Shown here piece by piece: positions 1 to 9,444 of a stretch of 64,000 nt of DNA. Position 1 is the first letter of the stretch. Every line of letters starts with the position of its first letter. Below the pieces are notes generated by a model, which had not been told where the DNA came from, searched no databases, and worked only from the letters and a program-made list of their open reading frames with translations. The translations under genes were made by a program, and so were the position numbers. The stretch comes from Clostridium ihumii AP5 (GTDB lineage: Bacteria; Bacillota; Clostridia; Clostridiales; Clostridiaceae), in contig NZ_CCAT010000004.1 of the NCBI RefSeq assembly GCF_000612845.1, positions 62,001 through 126,000 of the forward strand, given 5' to 3'.

Positions 1-53
1 CTCAAGCTTCAAATGTTACAAAACTATAATCATTCATAATATGTATTAAATGC

Positions 54-86
54 AAAATAGGAAGTTTATATTAAACTTCCTATTTT
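54..86. terminator. Terminator of the GGDEF gene
   Basis: A perfect 15-bp inverted repeat (54-68 with 72-86) has a 3-base loop and T/A runs in its outer arms. The stop codon of the minus-strand GGDEF gene lies inside the stem, so it should end that gene. It could work in both directions. Confidence 0.75.
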
Positions 87-1172
87 ATATTTACTCGTTC
101 TATTTACTATTCTTTTTTGTTTATACATTTCACTATCCGCTTTACTAATTAACACTTCTAAATCTAAATTTTCTTCACTCTTACCTACAATTTCATAAAT
201 ACCATAACTAAAACTTAAATTATAATTACCTACACATATCTCTCCACATAATACTTCTATCTCTTTTATAATTTCCAAAGTTTTCTTTTTAGAGAACCCA
301 TTAAACATTATTAAAAACTCATCACCACCAAGTCTTCCATATATGCTTCTATCATCTAATCTATTCCTTAATATAGCTGCAAATCTTTTTAATATATCAT
401 CGCCCACCTTATGCCCATAATTATCATTTATATACTTAAATGAATTAATATCTATAAATACTAACGAACTAATATCATACGTTGTAAATTCATTTTCTAA
501 ATAATACTCCATGAGATACTTTAAGTAGCTTCTACTATATATAGACGTCAGACTATCAAATGTAGACTTATTTCTTAACTCGGATTGTATTGTTTGACTT
601 TTTATAACTAACTTAAATTCATTCAATATGTATTTTAATATATGTATATCATCATTTGTAAAGTTTTTATTTGCATTTGTATTATCTAAATTAATAACAC
701 CTACTAATTTTTCATCTATATAAATAGGTGCGCACACCACACTAACAATATCACTAGATATTTTATATAGCTCTGAATATTTGTCTCTTATAACCTCTTT
801 TGTCTCTATTATTGCAATATCACTTAATTTATTTTTTCTGTATAAGAATATATTTTCCTTTGGAATTCTCTTTTTTTCTAGTTCCTTACTATAACCACAA
901 ACCGAAATAAATTCAAACTCATTTTCATTTTCACAATATTTTAAAAAACTTCCTTTTGATGCTATTGGAACTAAGTTTAAAGCATAATCTAAAATCACTT
1001 TAAATGCTTCGCTTTCCTCTTTTACATCTATAATTTTTTCACTTGCTTCATATATAAATTTTCGTACTCTTTTTACTTTCTTTAGTTCTTGTTTAGCTTT
1101 TAACACCATGATTAATTGTATTATTATAATAGCTATTAAAATTTCTATTATAAATATTTCTACTTTAGGCAC
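66..1172 (-). CDS. Membrane-anchored GAF-GGDEF diguanylate cyclase
   Basis: Likely makes cyclic di-GMP from two GTP. Residues 5-24 form one membrane helix, about 45-195 look like a GAF-type sensor domain, and about 205-360 are the GGDEF domain. The signature reads GRLGGDEF, so the active-site loop is intact. The product-inhibition I-site (RxxD five residues before GGDEF) is absent: the matching positions hold D and S. The start is GTG at 1172, about 9 bases after GGAGG. The gene stands alone with its own terminator. No EAL or HD-GYP partner is in the window. The domain call is firm; the GAF ligand is unknown. Confidence 0.88.
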   Translation of the reverse strand: MPKVEIFIIEILIAIIIIQLIMVLKAKQELKKVKRVRKFIYEASEKIIDVKEESEAFKVILDYALNLVPIASKGSFLKYCENENEFEFISVCGYSKELEKKRIPKENIFLYRKNKLSDIAIIETKEVIRDKYSELYKISSDIVSVVCAPIYIDEKLVGVINLDNTNANKNFTNDDIHILKYILNEFKLVIKSQTIQSELRNKSTFDSLTSIYSRSYLKYLMEYYLENEFTTYDISSLVFIDINSFKYINDNYGHKVGDDILKRFAAILRNRLDDRSIYGRLGGDEFLIMFNGFSKKKTLEIIKEIEVLCGEICVGNYNLSFSYGIYEIVGKSEENLDLEVLISKADSEMYKQKRIVNRTSKYKIGSLI

Positions 1173-1529
1173 CCCTATTTACCTCCACACTACGTTAAAA
1201 CTATACTTTAATTTTTTGTCTACCTATCCTAAGTACGTATAGTACTATTTTTACACTTTTTTTATGAAATATTTATTAATATTTCACTTTAACATTATAC
1301 TACATACATTCACCATTTAAATATCATAATTATTACATTTTATTCATAAATATGTATTTATTTTGTATATGAATTAATTTATTTTTTATGTACTTAACTT
1401 TGTAGAATAGTTATTTTCAACATGGCGATACTATATATTATATATGGTTACAATTTATTATATTTAACTTTTTTGTTTTGTATCCATATAATTATATTTT
1501 TAAAGAAAGGTGGTGTACCGTTTCTAGAT
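1173..1529. other. Intergenic region, AT-rich
   Basis: This is the divergent gap between the GGDEF gene and the small plus-strand gene. An open frame does run upstream from 1530 to an ATG at 1422, but that ATG has no ribosome site and the stretch looks like promoter-type AT-rich DNA. I see no RNA gene or repeat here. Confidence 0.5.
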
Positions 1530-1736
1530 TTGTTTTTACTATATTCTATTAACGGTAAAACTTTGTTTGGATTGATAGTCGATTTAAATGAAACAGATGC
1601 TTTTGTTGAGGTTTGTGATGGTATGATAATAAATACTTCAATAAATAATTTGCCTAAACATTCTTCCGTTGGAGATAAAGTTAAACTTCCTTCCTCTTCA
1701 AAAGATATTCTCTATAACAATTCTAATTTAATATAA
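1530..1736 (+). CDS. Small hypothetical protein, about 68 aa
   Basis: I do not recognise the family with certainty. The coherent part (YSINGKTLFGLIVDLNE ... VEVCDGMIINTS ... VGDKVKLP) looks like a small beta-barrel protein of the DUF3006/KOW-like kind. The frame is open back to an ATG at 1422, which would add a hydrophobic N-terminus of about 36 residues. TTG at 1530 is preferred because a Shine-Dalgarno-like AAAGGTGG lies at 1506-1513, but the spacing of about 16 bases is long, so the start is unsettled. A clean terminator follows at once, which supports a real transcript. Confidence 0.5.
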   Translation: MFLLYSINGKTLFGLIVDLNETDAFVEVCDGMIINTSINNLPKHSSVGDKVKLPSSSKDILYNNSNLI

Positions 1737-1742
1737 AAAATA

Positions 1743-1774
1743 AAATCTCTCAATAATATTATTGAGAGATTTTT
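1743..1774. terminator. Bidirectional terminator
   Basis: A perfect 15-bp inverted repeat (1743-1757 with 1758-1772) sits between the convergent small gene and the minus-strand lipoprotein gene. It has T runs on the plus side and A runs on the left. Confidence 0.8.
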
Positions 1775-1777
1775 CTT

Positions 1778-2584
1778 TTAAAAATCATCTGGCTTTTCAG
1801 TTAAAACTTTAAAATTCCAATCGCCTTTTTCATAAGTATTAAAAATGTATAAGTTAACTTTCTTATTTTCTTTTTCTTCTTCAAAAGTTATAGTTGCCTT
1901 ATACCTATTTGATAAATATCCTTCGGTGTGGATTGACATAATTATATCAAACTTATCTTTGTTTTCATCATTTATAATTTGCACATTTTTTTCTTTGTTA
2001 AGTTTATTTTCAAAATTCATTACATCTGTAGATAAAATAAACTTTGCCATTTCTAAATCTTTATCAAGGTCTATACCTATACTTAGTTCATTATCTGTAT
2101 TACTTCTATACTGACTTATAGCTTTAATTATTGTATCATAATAAACTATTTGAAAATCTATAGGTTTTCTTATATTCCAAAAGTTTTTTATAATGTCGTT
2201 ATCAAGTCTTTTTGAAATTATGTAACCTTTTTCTCCATCATAAAAATTAGCTCCATCTGAAGGATCTAATCCTGCAATATAACTGAACTTATGTATGTTA
2301 TCTTCCCCTTCATAGATTTCAAATATATAGTCTGCTTCTAACTTACTCTCTTTATCTACCTCTTTAGCCTTAGATAATATTTTATATATATTATCTATTA
2401 CACCTGTATCAGTAACCGTAAACTTATAACTTTTATCCCTTGTGCTTTGTATTGATATCTTAGTTATATTACTTTCTTTCATATAACTGAATGGTTTTTC
2501 TGCCTTTTTAGAATTACAACCAGTAAGTCCTAAAATGACTAAAAGTAAACTTGCTAAACATATATATTTCTTAAAATTTTTCAC
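1778..2584 (-). CDS. Hypothetical lipoprotein, 268 aa
   Basis: The N-terminus MKNFKKYICLASLLLVILGL followed by TGCNSKK is a lipoprotein signal peptide with lipobox LTGC (lipidated Cys about residue 23). The mature protein should be anchored outside the membrane. The rest is mixed alpha/beta with no motif I can name. The start is GTG at 2584, six bases after GGAGG. It lies downstream of and in the same direction as the 191-aa membrane protein, but a hairpin separates them. Confidence 0.75.
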   Translation of the reverse strand: MKNFKKYICLASLLLVILGLTGCNSKKAEKPFSYMKESNITKISIQSTRDKSYKFTVTDTGVIDNIYKILSKAKEVDKESKLEADYIFEIYEGEDNIHKFSYIAGLDPSDGANFYDGEKGYIISKRLDNDIIKNFWNIRKPIDFQIVYYDTIIKAISQYRSNTDNELSIGIDLDKDLEMAKFILSTDVMNFENKLNKEKNVQIINDENKDKFDIIMSIHTEGYLSNRYKATITFEEEKENKKVNLYIFNTYEKGDWNFKVLTEKPDDF

Positions 2585-2628
2585 TTAATTCCTCCACAAT
2601 ATTAATATATATTCATATATATTAATTA

Positions 2629-2660
2629 ATTAAGAGAGAAGCAACTGCCTCTCTCTTATT
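2629..2660 (-). terminator. Terminator after the 191-aa gene
   Basis: Stem TAAGAGAG (2631-2638) pairs with CTCTCTTA (2651-2658). On the minus strand the following bases are ATTAATTAA rather than a clean U run, so termination may be partial. Confidence 0.5.
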
Positions 2661-2706
2661 AATTTATATTTACAATTATAATACTTGTAGAAAGCTAAAT
2701 CAAATA

Positions 2707-3282
2707 TTAATTACTTACAAAAGTTTCGAGAATATTTTCTAGTAAAATAGGTGTATTTTCTTTGTAATTTTTGCCTTCTATATAAAATCGTGCAACTACA
2801 TTGTTTTTTCCTACTTTAAATACATAATCATATTTTTTATAGTTCTTTCCATTCATTTTTTTCATTTCATACTTTGTAAGGTATCCATTGTTATCACCTA
2901 TTTTTTTACTTTCAGTTTTATATTGTTTTATTCCAATTTTTTCTATAGATTGTTCATTTTCTTTAACTATATCTTTTGTATCCTTGTTATTCCAAACTTC
3001 AACATTACCTTTTACAAGTCCGTCAGTTGATATAAATTCACTACAATATGCGATATTCTTATTAGCTACACTAATTTTACTATTTATCCATTCACTAGGT
3101 AATCCATAATCTATACAGTTTTCAACCTTGTACATTTTAAATGTAGATATATTATTTTGTGTCAATGTCGTTGCTTTCAATTTATCTTCAAAGTAATTTC
3201 CAAAACCAATAATTACAAGCATTAAACCAATCATTATTATAGCTAGTCCAGTTTTCCTTCCATCATTTCCCCTAAAACTCAT
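2707..3282 (-). CDS. Hypothetical single-pass membrane protein, 191 aa
   Basis: After a short charged N-terminus (MSFRGNDGRKTG), residues 12-29 form one membrane helix. About 160 residues of polar, lysine-rich sequence follow and probably lie outside the cell. It ends with a helical segment (ILLENILETF). I do not recognise the family. The start ATG at 3282 follows AGGAGG at good spacing. It may share a transcript with the downstream lipoprotein gene at 1778-2584 through the weak hairpin between them. Confidence 0.65.
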   Translation of the reverse strand: MSFRGNDGRKTGLAIIMIGLMLVIIGFGNYFEDKLKATTLTQNNISTFKMYKVENCIDYGLPSEWINSKISVANKNIAYCSEFISTDGLVKGNVEVWNNKDTKDIVKENEQSIEKIGIKQYKTESKKIGDNNGYLTKYEMKKMNGKNYKKYDYVFKVGKNNVVARFYIEGKNYKENTPILLENILETFVSN

Positions 3283-3379
3283 TAGAAGTTCCTCCTAAAA
3301 TTATTTATATTACAATATATGTATATAACTAGTAAATTATTAAGCTATTTATAATTTTATTTTCTTTGATTAAATAAAA

Positions 3380-3403
3380 ATGAAGGGTTTTTTTACCCCT
3401 CAT
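3380..3403 (-). terminator. Terminator of the Cys/Lys/Glu-rich protein gene
   Basis: A 9-bp stem (3380-3388 with 3395-3403) is followed on the minus strand by TTTTATTTA. It ends the 478-aa gene whose stop is at 3419. Confidence 0.75.
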
Positions 3404-3418
3404 TATTCATATTTAAAT

Positions 3419-4855
3419 TTATTTTTTTACAGGAACTACTACTGTTGAATTTTTAAAATCATAGAACATTAGCCAATATCCGTAATCTGTATTTTCTTTA
3501 TTAGGCATCCATGTCACAAATCCAGTTTTTCCGCCATAAGGTTGTTCCTCTTCTGACTTGTTTCCCGGAATTGCATATACTATATATTTCAAATTTCCAT
3601 CTTTATCATGTTTATGTCCTATCATGCAGTGCTTATATTTAGATATATATGGATAATAGCAAATCATTGGATAGTATATTACTGTGTATTTTTTATAGTC
3701 ATTCATGCAATACATATCTTCCAATTGATATATTTTTACTTTATACCACTTACAATTTTTTATATCATTATATCCTTCTACTTCTTCAAAATCTTTTACT
3801 ATTTCCTTGAAGAACTTATTCATAGCATTTTTATTTTCTATTATGTTATCTTCATATTTAAAATCTATTTCAAATTCTTTTTTCTCCTTCTTTTCTTTAT
3901 CTTTGCATTCATAGCATTCTTCATACTCTAGTTTATCCTTTTCCTCTTTTTTGTGCTCCTTTTCTTTCTTTTCATGTTCATCACATTCTTCATCATTTTT
4001 TTTCTTTTCTTTTTTCTCCTTTTTATCCTTATGCTTTTCCTCATCACATTCATTACATTCATCACAATTACAATATTCTTTATCTGATTCTTTACTTTTC
4101 TTCTTGTGCCTTAATAAATCCTCCAACTCTTCTTCTGTTAATTCTATTGAACCATTCTTTATATTTTCATAAACATTCTCTATGGATATTTTTTCATCTT
4201 GTTGACTTTCTACAACGTCATTTCTATCTTCGATATCCGAATTTTCCAACTCTTTCTCTTCGTTAAAATTTTCATTTAAAGTAGTTTCCTTAACACTTTC
4301 TTTTCTTATTTTACTTGCATCTGCCTTTGAATCTTGTATTTTCTGCTCTTCTATTTTTTTATCCTCTATTTTTTTTTCGTACTCATCAAATTTAACTTCG
4401 TTAATCTCTCTAACTAAGTTTTGTTCAGTAATTACTTCATATTTTCTCCATTCATTTGATACATCAGGAGTAATAAATCCATTCATTATACATTTTACAT
4501 TTTTGCCATTCATGGCTATTATTGCTGAACCACTTATACTCTCAACATTGATGCCTACATTTCCTATGTTATTACCATCATATTCACATACAATATCTGC
4601 TCTTCCATGTTCATCTATGTTCATCTTGCTCAACTTAATTATATTTTTTATATCTTTCTTGTCACATATAAGAGCCATATAGTAACTGGTATCGCTTTTC
4701 TTTAGATTCTGAACATAATATGATAATTTACATTTATTATTTTTCACTTCTATTTTTGTGTATCCTGATGGTGCCTTATCTGATGATAATCCATGACCTT
4801 TTTCGTCTTCTTGCAAAATTATAAAAAATCTACTGTAACTTTTTTTAGATGCCAC
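3419..4855 (-). CDS. Large Cys/Lys/Glu-rich protein, possibly spore-surface
   Basis: Three parts are visible. Residues 1-140 form an ordered domain starting MASKKSYSRFFIILQEDEKG. Residues about 150-335 are highly charged low complexity, with repeated KEKKEKK blocks and cysteine doublets such as CNCDECNEC and ECYECKD. Residues about 340-478 form an aromatic C-terminal domain rich in Tyr and Trp. The layout resembles clostridial spore-coat or morphogenesis proteins, but that role is inferred from composition and neighbours only. The start is GTG at 4855 after GGAGG. It lies just downstream of rsmA, where B. subtilis has yabG, but it is not YabG-like. Confidence 0.65.
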   Translation of the reverse strand: MASKKSYSRFFIILQEDEKGHGLSSDKAPSGYTKIEVKNNKCKLSYYVQNLKKSDTSYYMALICDKKDIKNIIKLSKMNIDEHGRADIVCEYDGNNIGNVGINVESISGSAIIAMNGKNVKCIMNGFITPDVSNEWRKYEVITEQNLVREINEVKFDEYEKKIEDKKIEEQKIQDSKADASKIRKESVKETTLNENFNEEKELENSDIEDRNDVVESQQDEKISIENVYENIKNGSIELTEEELEDLLRHKKKSKESDKEYCNCDECNECDEEKHKDKKEKKEKKKNDEECDEHEKKEKEHKKEEKDKLEYEECYECKDKEKKEKKEFEIDFKYEDNIIENKNAMNKFFKEIVKDFEEVEGYNDIKNCKWYKVKIYQLEDMYCMNDYKKYTVIYYPMICYYPYISKYKHCMIGHKHDKDGNLKYIVYAIPGNKSEEEQPYGGKTGFVTWMPNKENTDYGYWLMFYDFKNSTVVVPVKK

Positions 4856-5110
4856 CCTTCGCTACCTCCATTTAATTTATACATTATAATATATGAGGTT
4901 GCATGGTAAAAGATGATAAATATATGATTATATGTAATAAAAACTATAAAGTACATATCTTTATGTATTCTATACTATTAGTTCACATTCATTATTAGGA
5001 TTTCATATTTTCATTTCAAAATTGAATTTTTTTAAATATATTTACATATATACAAGTAGACATTGCTATGCTAATACCCTTACTTTCAAAATATCATATT
5101 CTAATACAAT

Positions 5111-5145
5111 AAAAAAAGAGCTACCATTTAATAGTAACTCTATCT
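5111..5145 (-). terminator. Terminator of rnmV-rsmA
   Basis: A 9-bp stem (5118-5126 with 5132-5140, two G-U pairs on RNA) is followed on the minus strand by seven U. The upstream arm overlaps the rsmA stop codon. Confidence 0.8.
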
Positions 5146-5979
5146 TTTTAAATCGTATATACAATCGCTTAACTTTCCAAACTCTTGTATTGTTAAAGTT
5201 TCGCCTCTTCTTTTCGGATCTATTTCTGCATATTCAAATGCTTTTTCTAATTTTTCTTTTTCTAATCCAATATTTTTCATTGCATTCCATAAAGTTTTTC
5301 TTCTCATATTGAATGAATTTCTAATTACTGAAAAAAATAATTTTTCATCTTTAACTTCGATTCTTGGTTTTTCTAACCTATCTAATCTTATAACAATAGA
5401 TTCAACCTTAGGTGATGGAATAAAACATTTTGGTGAAACCTTTCTAACAATACTAGTATTACAATAGTATTGAACTAATAATGAAAAAGCACCATAATCT
5501 TTTGTACTTGGTTCTGCATCTATTCTTTCAGCAACCTCTTTTTGAATCATTATTGTTAATGATTTAAATTTATATCCACCATTTAATAAATTAGCTATTA
5601 TAGGTGTTGTTACATAGTATGGCAAATTTGCTACTAATTTAACACTAGGTTCATCACCTATTAACTCATTATAATTTACCTTTAAGGCATCCTTATGTAT
5701 TAATTCAAAATTTGAAAAATCTTTAAGTTCTTCTGAAAGTATTGGTATTAATCTATCGTCCAACTCTATACTTGTAACTTTTTTTGCCTTATTTAAAAGT
5801 TGAACTGTAAGTGTTCCTACTCCTGGTCCTATTTCTATTATGTAGTCCTCTTCACATACATTTGCACCTGCAACTATATCATCTAAAACAGTATCATCTA
5901 TTAAGAAATTTTGCCCTAAACTTTTAGCAAATTTAAAATTATATTTATTTACTATATCTTTAGTAGTTATATTACTCAT
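5140..5979 (-). CDS. rsmA: 16S rRNA dimethyladenosine transferase (KsgA)
   Basis: Dimethylates the two adjacent adenines of the 16S rRNA helix 45 loop using S-adenosylmethionine, a late step of small-subunit assembly. Visible motifs are SLGQNFLID near the N-terminus, the SAM loop [10 protein letters not shown] (about residues 45-55) and the catalytic [10 protein letters not shown] (about 118-128). The length of 279 aa is usual. ATG at 5979 lies inside the end of rnmV, an 8-base overlap with the SD AAGGAG within rnmV, so the two are translationally coupled as in B. subtilis and other Firmicutes. Confidence 0.97.
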   Translation of the reverse strand: MSNITTKDIVNKYNFKFAKSLGQNFLIDDTVLDDIVAGANVCEEDYIIEIGPGVGTLTVQLLNKAKKVTSIELDDRLIPILSEELKDFSNFELIHKDALKVNYNELIGDEPSVKLVANLPYYVTTPIIANLLNGGYKFKSLTIMIQKEVAERIDAEPSTKDYGAFSLLVQYYCNTSIVRKVSPKCFIPSPKVESIVIRLDRLEKPRIEVKDEKLFFSVIRNSFNMRRKTLWNAMKNIGLEKEKLEKAFEYAEIDPKRRGETLTIQEFGKLSDCIYDLKR

Positions 5980-6523
5980 TATCCATCTCCTTATCTAGCT
6001 TTTCTATAGCTTTAACAAACTCATCTTTAGATATTCCGTAATTATTTAACCTTGTTACAAATTGAGTTGCATTGCAATATCCTATTCCTAACATATTACC
6101 TACAAATTCTCTTCTTTCTTTTGAGTTTCCATCACCAGTTAGTTTAAAGAAATACATATCTTGTATATCAAACTCTTTTCTTGGTTCTTTAATCTCACAT
6201 TTAGCATTTTCTAAAGCTTTTATTATCGCTTCTGGACATGCATTTTCAACTCCAATATCATCACCTTTTGTTCCTTCTTTTTGACTAATATATGCATGTT
6301 TAATTCCTGGAACTCTTTTTGCTATTATTTTTCTTATTTTTTCTCCTGCGAAATCAGGATCTGTTAAAACTATAACTCCCTGTCTTTTTTGAGCTTCCTT
6401 TATTTTATTTATTACTTTTGCATTTATTCCAAATCCACTAACTGAGATAAGTTCTGCATCTACTGCTCTTTTAACTGCAGTTACATCATCCCTACCCTCT
6501 ACAACTATTACCTCTTTAATCAT
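5972..6523 (-). CDS. rnmV: Ribonuclease M5 (5S rRNA maturation)
   Basis: Cleaves both ends of the 5S rRNA precursor together with ribosomal protein L18. The N-terminal Toprim domain shows the conserved Glu in VVEGRDDV (residues 6-13) and the DxD-type LTDPDFAG (about 51-58). The length of 183 aa is typical. It overlaps rsmA by 8 bases, the standard Firmicute pair. Confidence 0.95.
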   Translation of the reverse strand: MIKEVIVVEGRDDVTAVKRAVDAELISVSGFGINAKVINKIKEAQKRQGVIVLTDPDFAGEKIRKIIAKRVPGIKHAYISQKEGTKGDDIGVENACPEAIIKALENAKCEIKEPRKEFDIQDMYFFKLTGDGNSKERREFVGNMLGIGYCNATQFVTRLNNYGISKDEFVKAIEKLDKEMDNE

Positions 6524-6882
6524 ATTTCCTCCAATTTTATAAACTTCTCTAAATTTATTCTAGGTATATGAATAAAAATAATTAGTCAATTTAACATAAT
6601 AGATTTTGTAATACTATAGATTTCCATTTTCAATTAAAATTATTATTTAAAACAAAAATAACTTGATTTTGAATTTGTATTACATAACACTACACAAATT
6701 TATTTGTTAAATCGGCTTATTACTTTTTTGAATATGCCTTGTTATAATCCTTTTAATTTTCCTCCATTTATGTGTAAAATGTCAACTATTACTGACTATC
6801 TTATATTTAAGTTTTAACCTTTATTTAAATGTTATTCAACATTATACTCTGCATATGTTAAATTATTATTTCTTACAAAGAA
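6524..6882. other. Intergenic region
   Basis: About 360 AT-rich bases lie between the rnmV start and the terminator of the yabE-like gene. They presumably hold the rnmV-rsmA promoter, but I cannot pick one confidently. No open frame, repeat or RNA structure was found. Confidence 0.4.
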
Positions 6883-6907
6883 AAAATAGGAGCAATGCTC
6901 CTATTTT
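6876..6907 (-). terminator. Terminator of the yabE-like gene
   Basis: A 12-bp inverted repeat (6883-6894 with 6896-6907) is followed on the minus strand by TTCTTTGT after an in-stem T run. The right arm overlaps the gene's last codons. Confidence 0.75.
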
Positions 6908-7920
6908 AAAATATAAACCTTAACGTTTCGTCTACCCCAATTCATAGTTTCACCATATGAGTTAAAATATACATCAATTATATTTCCCTTAATAGCTCCA
7001 CCAGTATCTTGTGCTATGGCATAACCATAACCTTCTATATATACTTTAGTTCCTAATGGTATAACTCTTGGATCAACAGCAATTGTACTGTAACCACCTT
7101 CATCACGTACACAAGCTGAACCTGATGCTGTTATTCCATTGTCGTTTCCCCTATCAGATGTATATGCAGTTGATTCCATAACCATCATCTCTGTATAGTA
7201 ATCATCTGCACCACGTGAAGTTCTTAAAACACCTAGTGTTCCAACATCAATAATCTTCTTTATTGGTTGTTTTTTTACAGATTCTCCAACAACTTTTCGT
7301 GAAACTTCTTTTCCGTCTTCATACACAACCTCTGTTGTGATAACTTTTTCTCCTGATTGGCCTTCTTGAACTGTTTTCTCAGTTCCTTCTGGTAAGTCAT
7401 TATTCTCTCTTTTTTCAATTACATATTCTAATGACTTTACCTCATTCTTAACTTCTTTATCTACTCTTGTTATATCAATTTTCATTCCACTTTGTAGAAG
7501 TTCAGATTTTCCTGGTGATACTTTGTCTAAATCATCTAATTTTATATCCTTTGAAGCTAATAAATTATCTATATTATCTTCTGCTGATTTAAACTTTAAT
7601 ACCTTACCATCAACATTCACTTCAACATCTACAGCTTTTTTTATATATATTTTGTCTCCATCTTTAACTTCACTGTCTAATGCTACAGATACCTTGTCAA
7701 ATGATTCTACTTTTATTTCATTCTTATCTAATATTTTATTTAAATCATTTGATAATGTTGTTATTTGTACTTCCTGGCCATCAATAACTACCGCTATGGT
7801 TTTTCTCATATTTACTATAGTAATGCCCACTCCTAGTACTACTACTGTCGTAGCTACTGCTAGAGCTTTTTTCCAAGATTTAAAACTTTGTTTTAATCTG
7901 GCTATTTTCTTACTACTCAT
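6901..7920 (-). CDS. 3D/G5 domain cell-wall protein (YabE/resuscitation-factor type)
   Basis: A membrane-anchored cell-surface protein. From the ATG at 7920 the order is: one membrane helix (about residues 20-37), two DUF348 ubiquitin-like repeats (about 38-155), a G5 domain (about 165-240), and a C-terminal 3D domain with TAYTS, an AxDP-type loop, DTGGAIKG and IDVYF that fits a lytic transglycosylase-like fold. Product about 339 aa. The frame extends upstream to 8025, but the promoter at 7954-7982 and the SD GGGAGG show that 7920 is the start. It sits between rnmV and tatD as yabE does in B. subtilis. Confidence 0.9.
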   Translation of the reverse strand: MSSKKIARLKQSFKSWKKALAVATTVVVLGVGITIVNMRKTIAVVIDGQEVQITTLSNDLNKILDKNEIKVESFDKVSVALDSEVKDGDKIYIKKAVDVEVNVDGKVLKFKSAEDNIDNLLASKDIKLDDLDKVSPGKSELLQSGMKIDITRVDKEVKNEVKSLEYVIEKRENNDLPEGTEKTVQEGQSGEKVITTEVVYEDGKEVSRKVVGESVKKQPIKKIIDVGTLGVLRTSRGADDYYTEMMVMESTAYTSDRGNDNGITASGSACVRDEGGYSTIAVDPRVIPLGTKVYIEGYGYAIAQDTGGAIKGNIIDVYFNSYGETMNWGRRNVKVYILK

Positions 7921-7953
7921 AAAAATACCTCCCTTAGACAAGAGTACCTCGAA

Positions 7954-7982
7954 ATTATACCTAAGATTTGTCCAAGTGTCAA
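7954..7982 (-). promoter_or_regulatory. Consensus sigma-A promoter of the yabE-like gene
   Basis: On the minus strand TTGACA (7982-7977), a 17-base spacer and TATAAT (7959-7954) match the housekeeping consensus perfectly. The leader to ATG at 7920 would be only about 25-30 bases. Confidence 0.85.
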
Positions 7983-8435
7983 ATTTAAGGTAACTCCGTA
8001 TTGAATTGATTCTGTAAATATACACGTTGCTTGTAGAAAAATCTATATGCTAACTTCTTGTAAATCTAGACAAATCAATCCTCAAGGGTAGATCCGTAGA
8101 AGACCTCTTTTTAATTTTTTTTTGATGATGTTACATTAAATATATTTAGGTTTTGCATAAAATATTCCACTAAAACTACAATTGTTTTAAAATTTTTAAA
8201 ATTTAAACTTTGTTTTTTCATTGGAAACGCTTCCAAATTTATTTTTAAATGCCCGTTTAAGGAATTATTTATGCATTATTTTGAGCTAAATTGTTTATAC
8301 TTCAAACTTATTTTTAAGTATGCTTTTTTTTAAAATCTAAACTATTTTTTATTAAAAACACTAATCATTGCATTCACAAAATTAAAGTAATATTCTTACT
8401 TTTGGTATTATTAAAACTTTATCATCTTCCTTCTC
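7983..8435. other. Gap with an orphan cre and an unexplained GC-richer block
   Basis: No open frame is supported. Two things stand out: a catabolite-responsive element at 8221-8235, and a less AT-rich block at about 8060-8110 followed by long T runs on the plus strand. The block could be a small RNA or leader remnant, but I find no hairpin strong enough to call it. Confidence 0.4.
8221..8235. promoter_or_regulatory. Candidate CcpA cre site
   Basis: TTGGAAACGCTTCCA fits the cre consensus WTGNAANCGNWNNCW at every fixed position and has perfect outer arms TTGGAA/TTCCAA. It is about 300 bases upstream of the yabE-like start and about 240 bases upstream of the mapped promoter, so its target is unclear. 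Confidence 0.5.
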
Positions 8436-8686
8436 TATATAGGGTTCCAAACTGAAATTTTAAATAATAGCTTTCTCAAAAAGAAAGCTATTAATCTTAT
8501 AGTTTATTCTAGTATAATGTCTGGAACCAATTAACAGTTAGCAATTAACAATGATGGTTAACATTATTCTCATTTAATATTTAAATAACTGTCCATTGTC
8601 AATTTAAGAATATAAATTGAAACTTAGAATTAAAGTTCTCAATTAAAATATGAATAACTTAAAATTTAAACTTCTATTCCTATATA
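8436..8686. repeat. MITE-like repeat, copy A (251 bp)
   Basis: Begins TATATAGGGTTCCAAACTG and ends ATTCCTATATA. The two ends form imperfect terminal inverted repeats of about 35 bases (TATATAGG plus a run matching TTTAAATTTTAAGTTATT). The left 90 bases hold an inner inverted pair GGTTCCA (8443-8449) and TGGAACC (8521-8527). No coding frame. The left and right blocks recur at 27198-27552. The right terminus supplies the stop codon of tatD. Confidence 0.65.
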
Positions 8687-9444
8687 TCAAACAATTTTTT
8701 AGTGTTTTGTAACGTTATATTTTCTACATCCTCTTTTGATATTCCTTTAATTTCCATAATTTTTTCTACGACAAAATTTATATAATCCGATTGATTTCTT
8801 TTACCTCTATATGGAGTGGGTGCCATATAAGGACAATCCGTCTCCAATAAAATTCTATCCATTTCTATTTCCTTAACAACCTCTTTTATAACTTTTGCAT
8901 TTTTAAATGTTAGAACTCCACCAATACCTATATAATATCCCATTTTTACACACTCTTTAGCAAATTCTACACTTCCTGAAAAACAATGCACAACCCCTGT
9001 TACGTCTTTAAATTCTTTCATTATTTCTAATGTATCTTTGTGTGCATCTCTATCATGTATTATTACTGGCAACTTAAGTTCTCTCGCTAAATTCATTTGC
9101 ATTCTAAAAGCCTCTTTTTGAATTTCTTTACTAGGATTTTCATCCCAATAATAATCTAATCCAATTTCACCTATTGCTTTTATTTTATTATTCTCATTAT
9201 AATATTTTTTGAATTCATCCATAAGCTCTTTGTTTACAATTTCACAATCTGATGGATGTATACCAATTGCAGCATATATGAAATCATATTTATTTGCAAG
9301 ATTTATTGAATCTTTTACTCCATCTAAATCTGCACCACAATTCAGTACCCCTATAACTCCATTTTCTTGTATATTTTTCAAAATAACTTCTCTATCTTCA
9401 TTAAAACTCTCATCATCATAATGTGCATGTGAATCAAATATCAT
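8680..9444 (-). CDS. tatD: TatD-family metal-dependent DNase
   Basis: A TIM-barrel hydrolase of the amidohydrolase superfamily, with DNase activity in characterised members. Metal-site motifs are visible: DSHAHYD at the N-terminus, GEIGLDYYW (about residues 90-98), HDRDAH, VVHCFSG and LETDCPYMAP. About 254 aa, normal length. The ATG at 9444 follows GGAGGGG; the frame extends five codons further to a TTG that lies inside this SD. The stop codon (8680-8682) falls inside the terminal repeat of element A. Confidence 0.93.
   Translation of the reverse strand: MIFDSHAHYDDESFNEDREVILKNIQENGVIGVLNCGADLDGVKDSINLANKYDFIYAAIGIHPSDCEIVNKELMDEFKKYYNENNKIKAIGEIGLDYYWDENPSKEIQKEAFRMQMNLARELKLPVIIHDRDAHKDTLEIMKEFKDVTGVVHCFSGSVEFAKECVKMGYYIGIGGVLTFKNAKVIKEVVKEIEMDRILLETDCPYMAPTPYRGKRNQSDYINFVVEKIMEIKGISKEDVENITLQNTKKLFDI

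Noticed and set aside
6568-6585. ARG-box-like ATGAATAAAAAT upstream of rnmV
   Set aside because: Only the central 12 bases match; outer positions do not, unlike the full match at 13919-13936.
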